NCBI RefSeq assembly: GCF_009660225.1
Contig: NZ_CP045920.1
Location: 434,001 to 498,000 of the forward strand
DNA from: Pseudactinotalea sp. HY158
Lineage (GTDB): Bacteria; Actinomycetota; Actinomycetes; Actinomycetales; Beutenbergiaceae
DNA: 64,000 bases
Reading direction: 5' to 3'
Notes under the pieces: generated by a model
What the model saw: the letters and a program-made list of their open reading frames with translations, nothing else
Told to the model about the DNA's origin: nothing
The model's database searches: none
In this document: one piece after another, positions 57,836 through 64,000 of the stretch
Position numbering within the stretch: the stretch's first letter is position 1
Layout of the letters: each line of letters begins with the position of its first letter
Made by a program: the position numbers and the translations under genes

Positions 57836-60800
57836 TCAGCCGTCGGCGCGGCGCCTCGCATGCGCGAGTGCGATCCCCGCCAGGGCCGTCAGTGCGGCCA
57901 GGAGGAGGACTGTGCCCACCTGGACGCCCGTCGCGGACAACTGAGTGGGAGGAACCTGGCTCGGGGCGTCCGGTGCGGCGGCACCGGCCTCCCGGTCGCG
58001 ATCCTCGCGCGCGTCGTCAGCGGCTGCGGACGCACCGCCGGAATCCGCGTCCGATTCCGTGGCCGAGGCTCCACCGGCACTCGACTCCGCCGGCGCCCCG
58101 GTGTCACCGGAGCCACCCGCGGTCGCGGCGCTCAGACCTTCGGTGTCGGTCGTCCCGTGGGCGCCGGTTCCGCCGGTTCCGCCGGTGTCGGCGGTACCGC
58201 CGGACGCCGAGCCGTCATCCGGGTCGGACGAGGCGTCCGACCCGCCAGCACCGCCGGTGTCGGCCGACCCGGCCGGGCCGGTGCCGCCGGTGCCCTCGCT
58301 GTCGTCGGCCCCACTGGTCCCGTCGGTGCCCGCGTCGGCCCCGTCGCTGTCGGAGGCGCCGCCGATTTCGGAGGTTCCTTCGGTGCCCGAGTCGGCCCCG
58401 TCAGTGCCCGAGTCGGTGCCGTCACTGCCGTCGGTGCCGTCGGTGCCGTCGGTTCCGCCGGTATCGGACGTGCCGTCGGCGTCGGCCGTGCCCTCCGAGC
58501 CGTCGTCCCCGCCGCCCTCGTCCCCGCCGCCCTCGACCACGGCCACCTGCACGCGCGGATCGGCCGTGAGGCCCGCGGAATTGGCCAGGCTCACCTCGAG
58601 CCCCGCCCACACGACCGAACCCGCCGGCGCGTCCACCCGTGCCGAGGCGCTGATCGTCACCGGCGTGCTCGGCGCCACCGCTGACGGGAGCACCACCTGA
58701 TAGCTGCCGTCCGCGCCGAGAACGACCGTACCCAGGCTCGACTCGGGGGCGGCGGTCAACTCCAGTCCGGGACCGGTCACGACGGTGATCACGCCGTCGC
58801 GGACGGGGGCCGTCCCGGCCGTCACGGTCGCGGTCAGGTCGACCGGGGAGTCGCTGCGGGCGGTCGCGGCCGTCGTCGTCAGATCCGCGGTGAGCGTGGA
58901 CACCGGCGCGAACCTGATCTTCCCGGTGTTCGCGTTCGCGTCCCACGTCTGCAGCGCCTGGCCGAACGTGCGGGCGAACTCGTACTGCCCGGCCGCGTTC
59001 GCGGCGCCGATGCCGGTGAGCGCCGGATCGTCACCGGGCGAGCCGAGCCAGGAGGCGGGGACGTGGCCCTGATTGCGGAGCAGCCAGTCCGTGCCGAGGT
59101 CGACGAGCAGCACCGACTCCGTGACGGCGACCGCGCGCGCGGCGGCGAGGTGGCCGTCGTCCGTCCCCGCCTGGGCGAGCACGAGGATCGGCACGGCGCC
59201 GTCCGTGCGCACCCGCTCGATGAGCGTGATGAGGTCGGCGCGGTAGTCCGCCACGTCCGAGGCCTCGGCGCCCGTGACGATCGAGACGATCCCCGCTCCG
59301 GCATCCCCGATGCGGCGGTCGTAGTCGGCGAGCAACTCGGCCACGGTGCTCGACGTCTCCGTCGTGTCCACGACGAAGCTCGAGCGGTGAGTCCGCTCCC
59401 ACCGCTGCCGCTCCTCGAGGTGGCCGACCCAGTCCCGCGCACCGCCCGTGCGCGGCACGCCCGGGCCGAGATCGCCGGTGAACAGCCAGGTCGAGTCCCG
59501 GTCGACCAGGGTGCGCAGCGCGGCGGCGTCCGCCGGGGCGAACGTGGCGCCGTCGATGCCCATGGAGCTGAGCGCCCCCGTGCCGAGCACGACGTTCCAG
59601 GCGGACACCCGCCGGATCTCGCCCGTGAACGGGTCCGTCACCTCGTCGCCGGCCACGAGGCCGCCGATGACGAACCGATCGAGGTCGGCGATATCCGCCA
59701 CGAACGCGCGTCCCGGCTCCACGAGCACGGGGATCGCGTCCACGAAGATCGTCAGGTGGCCGTCCTGGCTGCCGACCGAGATGAGGTGCCGGTTCCCGTC
59801 GTTGTACCGCGATTCCGTGCGCACGTCGGCGAGCACCTCGCCGCCGCTCACGACCCGGTAGGTGACGCGGCCGTCGTCCATACCCACGGCGAGGGAGTCG
59901 CCCGGGTGCGCGGAGCTGCCGAGGCTGAGCAGCGTGCCCGTGCCGGTCGACGTGGTCGAGGCGTACAGCTGGATGGAGCCCTCGCGCCGGCCCTCGATCC
60001 AGGAGATGTGCAAGCTCTGATCCACCGGGGTGGTGCCGTCGAGGACCGGATCGGCGAACGTCCAGCCGTAGGTCTGCGTGCGGCCCTGTGCCGGGCGCCG
60101 AGTGCGTTCGGCCGGCTCGGTCGTGACCGCCTGCCGCAGCGTGACCGGCTGCGCGGCCGCCACCGTGTTCGTCGCCGTGGCGAGCGCGGTCGAGACCAGC
60201 TCGTGCTCGGCTGCGGGCGCCGTCGCCGTGAGCTCGACCGTGAGCGCGGATCCCGCCGCGATCGCGCTGTTCGAACGGACGACGTAGGTCCCGTCTCCCC
60301 GCTGCGTCACCTCGGCGCCGGGGCTCGTCTCGAGCGCCCCGGTGACCGTGAGCGCCGGATCGGGTGTCAGTTCCAACTCGACACCGCGGGCGGGGTAGTC
60401 GCCGGGCCGCACGGTGGCCGTCATCGTGACCGTGCCGCCCGGTGCGATCCCGACCTGGGAGCTGGTCAGTTCGGTCGCGAGCGAGGTCGCGGGCACGGGC
60501 GGGGCGGAGGTCGGGGGCACCGACAGCGAGGCGAAGGCGCTCGCCGGGTCGAGCAGCCCGACGGAGCGGAGGAAGTGCCGGGCGAACTCGTAGTGTCCCT
60601 GCCCGCCCGGGTGGATCGAGTCGCCCCACCAGCCGGCCGGCACAGTGCCGTCGTTGCGGCGGAGCCAGTCGGTGTACATGTCCACGACGAAGACGCGCTG
60701 CTCGGCGGCCACCTGGCGGACGGCGGCGACGTACTGCGAGTAGGCCGCGCGGTTGCCGCCGTCGCCGCCGCGGATCGGTTCGGAGGTGGCGAAGATCGGG

Positions 60801-61891
60801 ATCGCGCCGCCGGTGCGGATCGTGGTCGCGACCTCGGTCAGCTGCTCCCGGAACGTCGGGATACCGCTCGCGCCGCCGAGGTGGACGACGTCGTTCATGC
60901 CGATCATGATCGTGACGGCGGCCGGGTCCCATCGGCTCACCCGGTTCGTCCAGTCCTCGAGGATGTCGCGGGCGGTGTTGCCGGAGACGGCGGTGTTGAC
61001 CACGCGGTGCTCGGCGCCCGGGAACTCCGCGCGGAGGTAGGAGTCGACGTGTTCGGACCAGGACCTCCAGCCGAAGGTCCACAGCGCGCCGTGGGTGATC
61101 GAGTCGCCGGTGAACACGAGCGTGTCGTCCGCATCGGGATCCGCGAGCAGGTTGCGGACGGCCCCGACGTCGGGCAGGACGGCCTCGGCGGGAATGCCCT
61201 TGGCCCCCGCCTGGGCGGCCAGGTCGGCCGAGCCGAGCGGCTGGTCGTAGGCGGTGACCCGCCAGATCGTGCCCGTGAACAGGTCGGTGCCGACCGGGTC
61301 GGAGGCGCTGAGCCGCCCGCCGAAGGTGAAGGAGTTCGCGCCCGGCACGGCGGCGGCGAAGGCGGTGCCGGCGGCGGAGAGGACGGGGGAGGCGTCGACG
61401 TCGATCGTCACCCTGCTCCCCGCGACGGCCACCTGCACGAGATGTGGTGAACCGTCGTTGAACGCCCCGGGGGAGACCACGTCGGTGAGCACGGCTCCGG
61501 CCCGCACCACCCGGTAGGTGAGCCGGCCGGCGTCGTCGAGCCCGAGTGTGAGGTGGGAGTCGTCGCGGGTGGTGTCGCTCAGGGCCAGGAGCGTGCTCGC
61601 GTCCGTGGCGGTCGTGGCGAAGGCGACCTGGAACGAACCGGACTCGAGGGAGTCGACCAGCCCGACGTTCACGCTGCGGTCGAGGACGGCGGTGCCGTCG
61701 AAGACCCGGTCCTCGGCGTTCAGGCCCCAGCCGAACGTCATGGACGGCGTGGGGGCCGGCGCGGCGGCCTGCGCCTGCGGGGGCGCGGCGGGTGGCGCGG
61801 TGGGGCCGGTCGCGCCGGCGGTGACGGCGGTGACTCCCATCAGGAGTCCGACGGCCGAGGCCAGGGCGATAAGGGATCGGGGGGCTGTCAT
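57836..61891 (-). CDS. Wall-anchored tandem lectin / SGNH-esterase protein (second esterase dead)
   Basis: A 1351-residue surface protein built from a duplicated unit. Unit 1: laminin-G / sialidase-N-like lectin (about 50-225), SGNH hydrolase (about 255-445) with FTGDSITHG (Ser264), SGNTA (Asn305), GMND (331-334) and GDSIHPGG (Asp424, His427), then an Ig-like domain (470-590). Unit 2: lectin (about 605-775), an SGNH-like domain (about 800-985) with FTGDLGPG, TSST, VTGAEA and no Asp-x-x-His, then an Ig-like domain (995-1110). A Gly/Asp/Ser/Thr stalk and LSATG with a helix and RRRADG follow. The active domain is probably a carbohydrate esterase; sialate O-acetyl esterase is plausible next to the sialidase but unproven. 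ATG 61891 follows GAGGAG. Confidence 0.88.
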   Translation of the reverse strand: MTAPRSLIALASAVGLLMGVTAVTAGATGPTAPPAAPPQAQAAAPAPTPSMTFGWGLNAEDRVFDGTAVLDRSVNVGLVDSLESGSFQVAFATTATDASTLLALSDTTRDDSHLTLGLDDAGRLTYRVVRAGAVLTDVVSPGAFNDGSPHLVQVAVAGSRVTIDVDASPVLSAAGTAFAAAVPGANSFTFGGRLSASDPVGTDLFTGTIWRVTAYDQPLGSADLAAQAGAKGIPAEAVLPDVGAVRNLLADPDADDTLVFTGDSITHGALWTFGWRSWSEHVDSYLRAEFPGAEHRVVNTAVSGNTARDILEDWTNRVSRWDPAAVTIMIGMNDVVHLGGASGIPTFREQLTEVATTIRTGGAIPIFATSEPIRGGDGGNRAAYSQYVAAVRQVAAEQRVFVVDMYTDWLRRNDGTVPAGWWGDSIHPGGQGHYEFARHFLRSVGLLDPASAFASLSVPPTSAPPVPATSLATELTSSQVGIAPGGTVTMTATVRPGDYPARGVELELTPDPALTVTGALETSPGAEVTQRGDGTYVVRSNSAIAAGSALTVELTATAPAAEHELVSTALATATNTVAAAQPVTLRQAVTTEPAERTRRPAQGRTQTYGWTFADPVLDGTTPVDQSLHISWIEGRREGSIQLYASTTSTGTGTLLSLGSSAHPGDSLAVGMDDGRVTYRVVSGGEVLADVRTESRYNDGNRHLISVGSQDGHLTIFVDAIPVLVEPGRAFVADIADLDRFVIGGLVAGDEVTDPFTGEIRRVSAWNVVLGTGALSSMGIDGATFAPADAAALRTLVDRDSTWLFTGDLGPGVPRTGGARDWVGHLEERQRWERTHRSSFVVDTTETSSTVAELLADYDRRIGDAGAGIVSIVTGAEASDVADYRADLITLIERVRTDGAVPILVLAQAGTDDGHLAAARAVAVTESVLLVDLGTDWLLRNQGHVPASWLGSPGDDPALTGIGAANAAGQYEFARTFGQALQTWDANANTGKIRFAPVSTLTADLTTTAATARSDSPVDLTATVTAGTAPVRDGVITVVTGPGLELTAAPESSLGTVVLGADGSYQVVLPSAVAPSTPVTISASARVDAPAGSVVWAGLEVSLANSAGLTADPRVQVAVVEGGGDEGGGDDGSEGTADADGTSDTGGTDGTDGTDGSDGTDSGTDGADSGTEGTSEIGGASDSDGADAGTDGTSGADDSEGTGGTGPAGSADTGGAGGSDASSDPDDGSASGGTADTGGTGGTGAHGTTDTEGLSAATAGGSGDTGAPAESSAGGASATESDADSGGASAAADDAREDRDREAGAAAPDAPSQVPPTQLSATGVQVGTVLLLAALTALAGIALAHARRRADG

Positions 61892-61904
61892 GCGCCACTC
61901 CTCT

Positions 61905-61918
61905 ATACGACATCGTAT
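61905..61918 (-). promoter_or_regulatory. Palindromic operator-like site before the SGNH gene
   Basis: ATACGA-CA-TCGTAT has 6-bp perfect arms 14 nt upstream of the ATG, overlapping the ribosome-site region. It could bind a GntR-type regulator. Confidence 0.45.
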
Positions 61919-62021
61919 GTGGGACGTCCTGACTCTATCGCACACTCGTGCTCACCGGAGCCGACGCCTTATGAGCGTTCGGGTGTGCCGGGCCGGTCGA
62001 CCTGGGCCGGCGGCCCCGGGG

Positions 62022-62471
62022 TCAGTCGCTCATCCGGGTGAGCACGAAGACCGGGATGAGCCGGTCGGTCTTCTCCTGGTAGGACGCGTAGGGCGGGAAG
62101 GCGTCGACGGCGCGGGCCCACCAGCGGGCGCGCTCGGGGTCGGAGACCTCCCGGGCGATGTAGTCGTGCCGGTCGGCGCCGTCCTGCAGTTCGACCTGCG
62201 GATGCGCGACGAGGTTGTGGTACCAGGCCGGGTGGTTCGGCGCGCCGCCCTTGGAGGCGATCACCGCATACTCGCCCTCGTGTTCGACGCGCATGACCGG
62301 CGTCTTGCGCAACCGGCCCGATCGGGCGCCGATCGACGTGACGAGCACGACCGGGCGCCCGTGCAGGGTCGTGCCCTTCGTCCCGCCGGAGCCCTCGTAG
62401 AGCTCCGCCTGCTCACGCGCCCAGGCCGCGGCCGGATCCGAACTCGGTTCGTAGGTTCCCTCGAGTGGCAT
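62022..62471 (-). CDS. Nitroreductase / deazaflavin-dependent oxidoreductase (DDN-like)
   Basis: A 149-residue split-barrel protein of the F420-dependent nitroreductase family (PF04075 type). Family marks: [49 protein letters not shown] and the C-terminal IPVFVLTR. Members reduce quinones or nitro compounds with F420H2, though some bind other cofactors. The ATG at 62471 has TAGGTT 6 nt upstream. The DUF2342 gene at 16.6 kb is of a family often noted with F420 in databases, but no F420 synthesis gene is in the window. Confidence 0.87.
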   Translation of the reverse strand: MPLEGTYEPSSDPAAAWAREQAELYEGSGGTKGTTLHGRPVVLVTSIGARSGRLRKTPVMRVEHEGEYAVIASKGGAPNHPAWYHNLVAHPQVELQDGADRHDYIAREVSDPERARWWARAVDAFPPYASYQEKTDRLIPVFVLTRMSD

Positions 62472-62477
62472 GAGTCC

Positions 62478-62483
62478 AACCTA
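62478..62483 (-). promoter_or_regulatory. Probable -10 box (TAGGTT) of the leaderless nitroreductase gene
   Basis: The box ends 6 nt before the ATG at 62471 on the minus strand. Confidence 0.5.
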
Positions 62484-62499
62484 GCCCCGGCGCCCGGCG

Positions 62500-62545
62500 C
62501 GGGCCCTGTGGGCCCCGTGGGCCCCGTGGGCCCTGTCGGCCCGGT
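62500..62545. repeat. 9-bp GC-rich tandem repeat
   Basis: About five imperfect copies of GTGGGCCCC lie between the lipoprotein stop and the nitroreductase start. Confidence 0.65.
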
Positions 62546-62565
62546 GGGGTCTGCGCCGGCCCGAG

Positions 62566-63255
62566 CTACCCCGCCGGTTCCAGCTGCACGGGCACGCGGC
62601 CCGCGGACCCGGCCCCGAACATGAGGATCGGGCCCTCGGGCGTGCACTCGAACGGTGCGGACGCAATGGGCACGGAGTCGAGCAGGTCGCCCGCCGCGGC
62701 GCCGCCGTCGATCGACTGACCGCCGACCTCGATCGTCAGCTCGAGGTTGTTCTCATCGCCGCTCGTGCTGATCACGCCGTCCTCGGCCGTGTAGCTGCCG
62801 CTCACCGAGCCGGTCGTGATGCCGCTCGCGCGCTGGCCCGCGATGTCCATCGTCAGGGTGAAGTCGGGGGTGTAGGTGTACCGGTCGGCCGTGAACGTCA
62901 ACCCGGTGCCGCCCTCGATCGCGAAGCCGGCCGGAACCTCGAGCGAGTCGTAATACCCCTGGAGGGTGTCCTGCGAGACCTGCCACTCGCCGATGAGGCA
63001 CTCGGCCCCGGCCGGGGCGAGCGTGGTCGGGTCGGTGGTCGGCTCGACCGGTTCGGTCACCGGCTCCGTCGTGGCGGACGGCTCGTCGACACCGCCCGTC
63101 GTCGCGGCCCCGGCGTCGGGCCCGCTCGGCCCGCTCGGCCCACTCGGCCCGCTCGGCGCGGTGCATGCGCCGAGGGCGAGCAGCAGCATTCCCATGCCGG
63201 CCGCCACGGAGCCACGCACCACGCGCCGGGAAGGGGACCGCCTCGTCGAGATCAT
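62566..63255 (-). CDS. Putative lipoprotein of unknown function
   Basis: A 229-residue precursor. The ATG at 63255 (MISTRRSPSRRVVRG) leads to a signal peptide with lipobox LALGAC, followed by SGPSGPSGPSGP and a Thr/Glu/Pro spacer. The mature domain (about 85-229) looks beta-rich, with ECLIGEWQVSQDTLQGYY, FTADRYTYTPDFTLTMDI and SVSGSYTAEDG, recalling lipocalin-like or stress-lipoprotein barrels, plus a second Cys near the end (FECTPEGP). No family is assigned. TACGGT 6 nt before the ATG supports this start over an upstream ATG. Confidence 0.75.
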   Translation of the reverse strand: MISTRRSPSRRVVRGSVAAGMGMLLLALGACTAPSGPSGPSGPSGPDAGAATTGGVDEPSATTEPVTEPVEPTTDPTTLAPAGAECLIGEWQVSQDTLQGYYDSLEVPAGFAIEGGTGLTFTADRYTYTPDFTLTMDIAGQRASGITTGSVSGSYTAEDGVISTSGDENNLELTIEVGGQSIDGGAAAGDLLDSVPIASAPFECTPEGPILMFGAGSAGRVPVQLEPAG

Positions 63256-63261
63256 GAGCAC

Positions 63262-63267
63262 ACCGTA
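63262..63267 (-). promoter_or_regulatory. Probable -10 box (TACGGT) of the leaderless lipoprotein gene
   Basis: The box ends 6 nt before the ATG at 63255 on the minus strand. Confidence 0.5.
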
Positions 63268-63383
63268 GTGCATCGGCACCCGCGCGCTGCTGACAATTCT
63301 TCACCGAACCGTCGCCACGGCGGGGCTCGGGGGGCTAGGGTGCTCGCACTGGGCGGATCACTGTCGATAGCTAGGACAAGCAC

Positions 63384-64000
63384 ATGAGACTCGGCACCAT
63401 GACGGCCGGTCGCGCATCGTGGCGCGGACCGGCGGCGGCCCTCGGGGTCGCAGCACTGGCCCTCGCGGGCGTGGCCACCGCGGTTCCCGCGGCGGCGGAC
63501 ATCGACGGGGACACCCTCACGGTCGACCTCGTCGGCGTCAACGACTTCCACGGGCGGATCGACGAGGGCCTCAAGGTCTCCACCGATGCCGACGGCACCG
63601 TGACGATCGCGGACGAGAACACGGGGGCGGCCGCCAGGCTCGCCGCGGCCGTCGAGGACGTCCGGGCCGACAACGCCGACACGGTCTTCGTCGGCGCCGG
63701 CGACCTCTTCGGAGCCTCGACGTTCACCTCGATGATCGGCGACGACATCCCCACGACCGACGTCTTCAACGCCATGGGGCTCGACGTCTCCTCGGTCGGC
63801 AACCACGAGTTCGACCAGGGGATAGCCACGCTGAAGGAGCGGATCGACGGCACGGGGGACTTCGCCGGCCACGCGCTCGACTGGCCCTACCTCGGCGCCA
63901 ACGTCTACGACGAGAGCACAGGGGACCCGGCGCTGCAGGAATACGACGTGATCGAGACCGCCAACGGCGCGAGCATCGCGTTCATCGGGGTCGTCACCCA
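63384..64000 (+). CDS. Secreted 5'-nucleotidase / metallophosphoesterase, 3' end beyond the window
   Basis: Only the first 205 residues are present. A signal peptide (MRLGTMTAGRASWRG..., cleaved near VPAAAD) is followed by the metallophosphatase core: VGVNDFHGRI (first metal-binding Asp/His), FVGAGDLFGAS (Asp), SSVGNHEFDQG (Asn/His) and YLGANVYDE. This is the UshA/NadN-type family that hydrolyses extracellular nucleotides, often wall-anchored in Gram-positives. Whether a sorting signal exists cannot be seen. TAGGAC 6 nt before the ATG is a weak leaderless -10 candidate. Confidence 0.88.
   Translation, partial: MRLGTMTAGRASWRGPAAALGVAALALAGVATAVPAAADIDGDTLTVDLVGVNDFHGRIDEGLKVSTDADGTVTIADENTGAAARLAAAVEDVRADNADTVFVGAGDLFGASTFTSMIGDDIPTTDVFNAMGLDVSSVGNHEFDQGIATLKERIDGTGDFAGHALDWPYLGANVYDESTGDPALQEYDVIETANGASIAFIGVVT

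Overview
The window is very GC-rich DNA (about 70% or more by eye) from a Gram-positive actinobacterium. Evidence for this includes Lsr2, CarD, SenX3-RegX3, a DUF2342 metalloprotease, DUF3180 and DUF4032 proteins, a deazaflavin-type nitroreductase, frequent GTG starts and cell-wall-sorted surface proteins. The gene order dacB-DUF2342-tilS-hpt-ftsH-folE-folP-folBK-DUF3180-PH-PH-panC-panD-lysS-lsr2 looks like a Micrococcales-type chromosome. The species cannot be named from the sequence.

Layout. 1-9.9 kb: a membrane-anchored unknown protein, a fused FAD / iron-sulfur D-2-hydroxyacid-type dehydrogenase, a wall-anchored GH84 hexosaminidase, an alpha/beta hydrolase and a Gfo/Idh/MocA dehydrogenase. 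9.9-12.6 kb: metY-metX for homocysteine synthesis behind overlapping palindromes. 13-15.1 kb: an NlpC/P60 wall hydrolase and pyrophosphatase, sharing one strong bidirectional terminator. 15.2-32.3 kb: a long housekeeping cluster covering wall carboxypeptidase, tRNA-Ile lysidine synthase, hypoxanthine salvage, FtsH, folate synthesis, PH-domain membrane proteins, pantothenate synthesis and lysyl-tRNA synthetase. 32.5-43 kb: lsr2, a lactonase-like propeller, gpmA, the phosphate regulators phoU / senX3-regX3 around an array of 11-bp repeats, a lipoprotein, carD, a relic of ispD, ispF, cysS and rlmB. 43-52.4 kb: a DUF4032 protein, an orphan MsiK-like sugar ABC ATPase, a DHA2 drug exporter, otsA-otsB for trehalose, a Ser/Thr kinase lacking the usual APE glutamate, a DsbA-like protein and tRNA-Thr. 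52.6-64 kb: an accessory surface region with a wall-anchored sialidase, an intact IS1380-type element, a giant wall-anchored double SGNH esterase, a nitroreductase, a lipoprotein and a secreted 5'-nucleotidase that runs off the window.

Main points. The GH84 enzyme, the sialidase and the SGNH protein all carry sortase-type C-termini, so together they look like a cell-surface kit for trimming amino-sugar and sialic-acid glycans. The SGNH protein is an internal duplication whose second esterase domain has lost every catalytic residue. The IS element has inserted within the last three codons of the sialidase gene, with a clean 5-bp duplication, replacing its stop codon and pushing its terminator 1.6 kb away. 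Many genes have a TANNNT box exactly 6-7 nt before the start codon, which indicates widespread leaderless transcription. Short tandem repeats occur both in genes and between them. No CRISPR array, prophage or defence island was seen.
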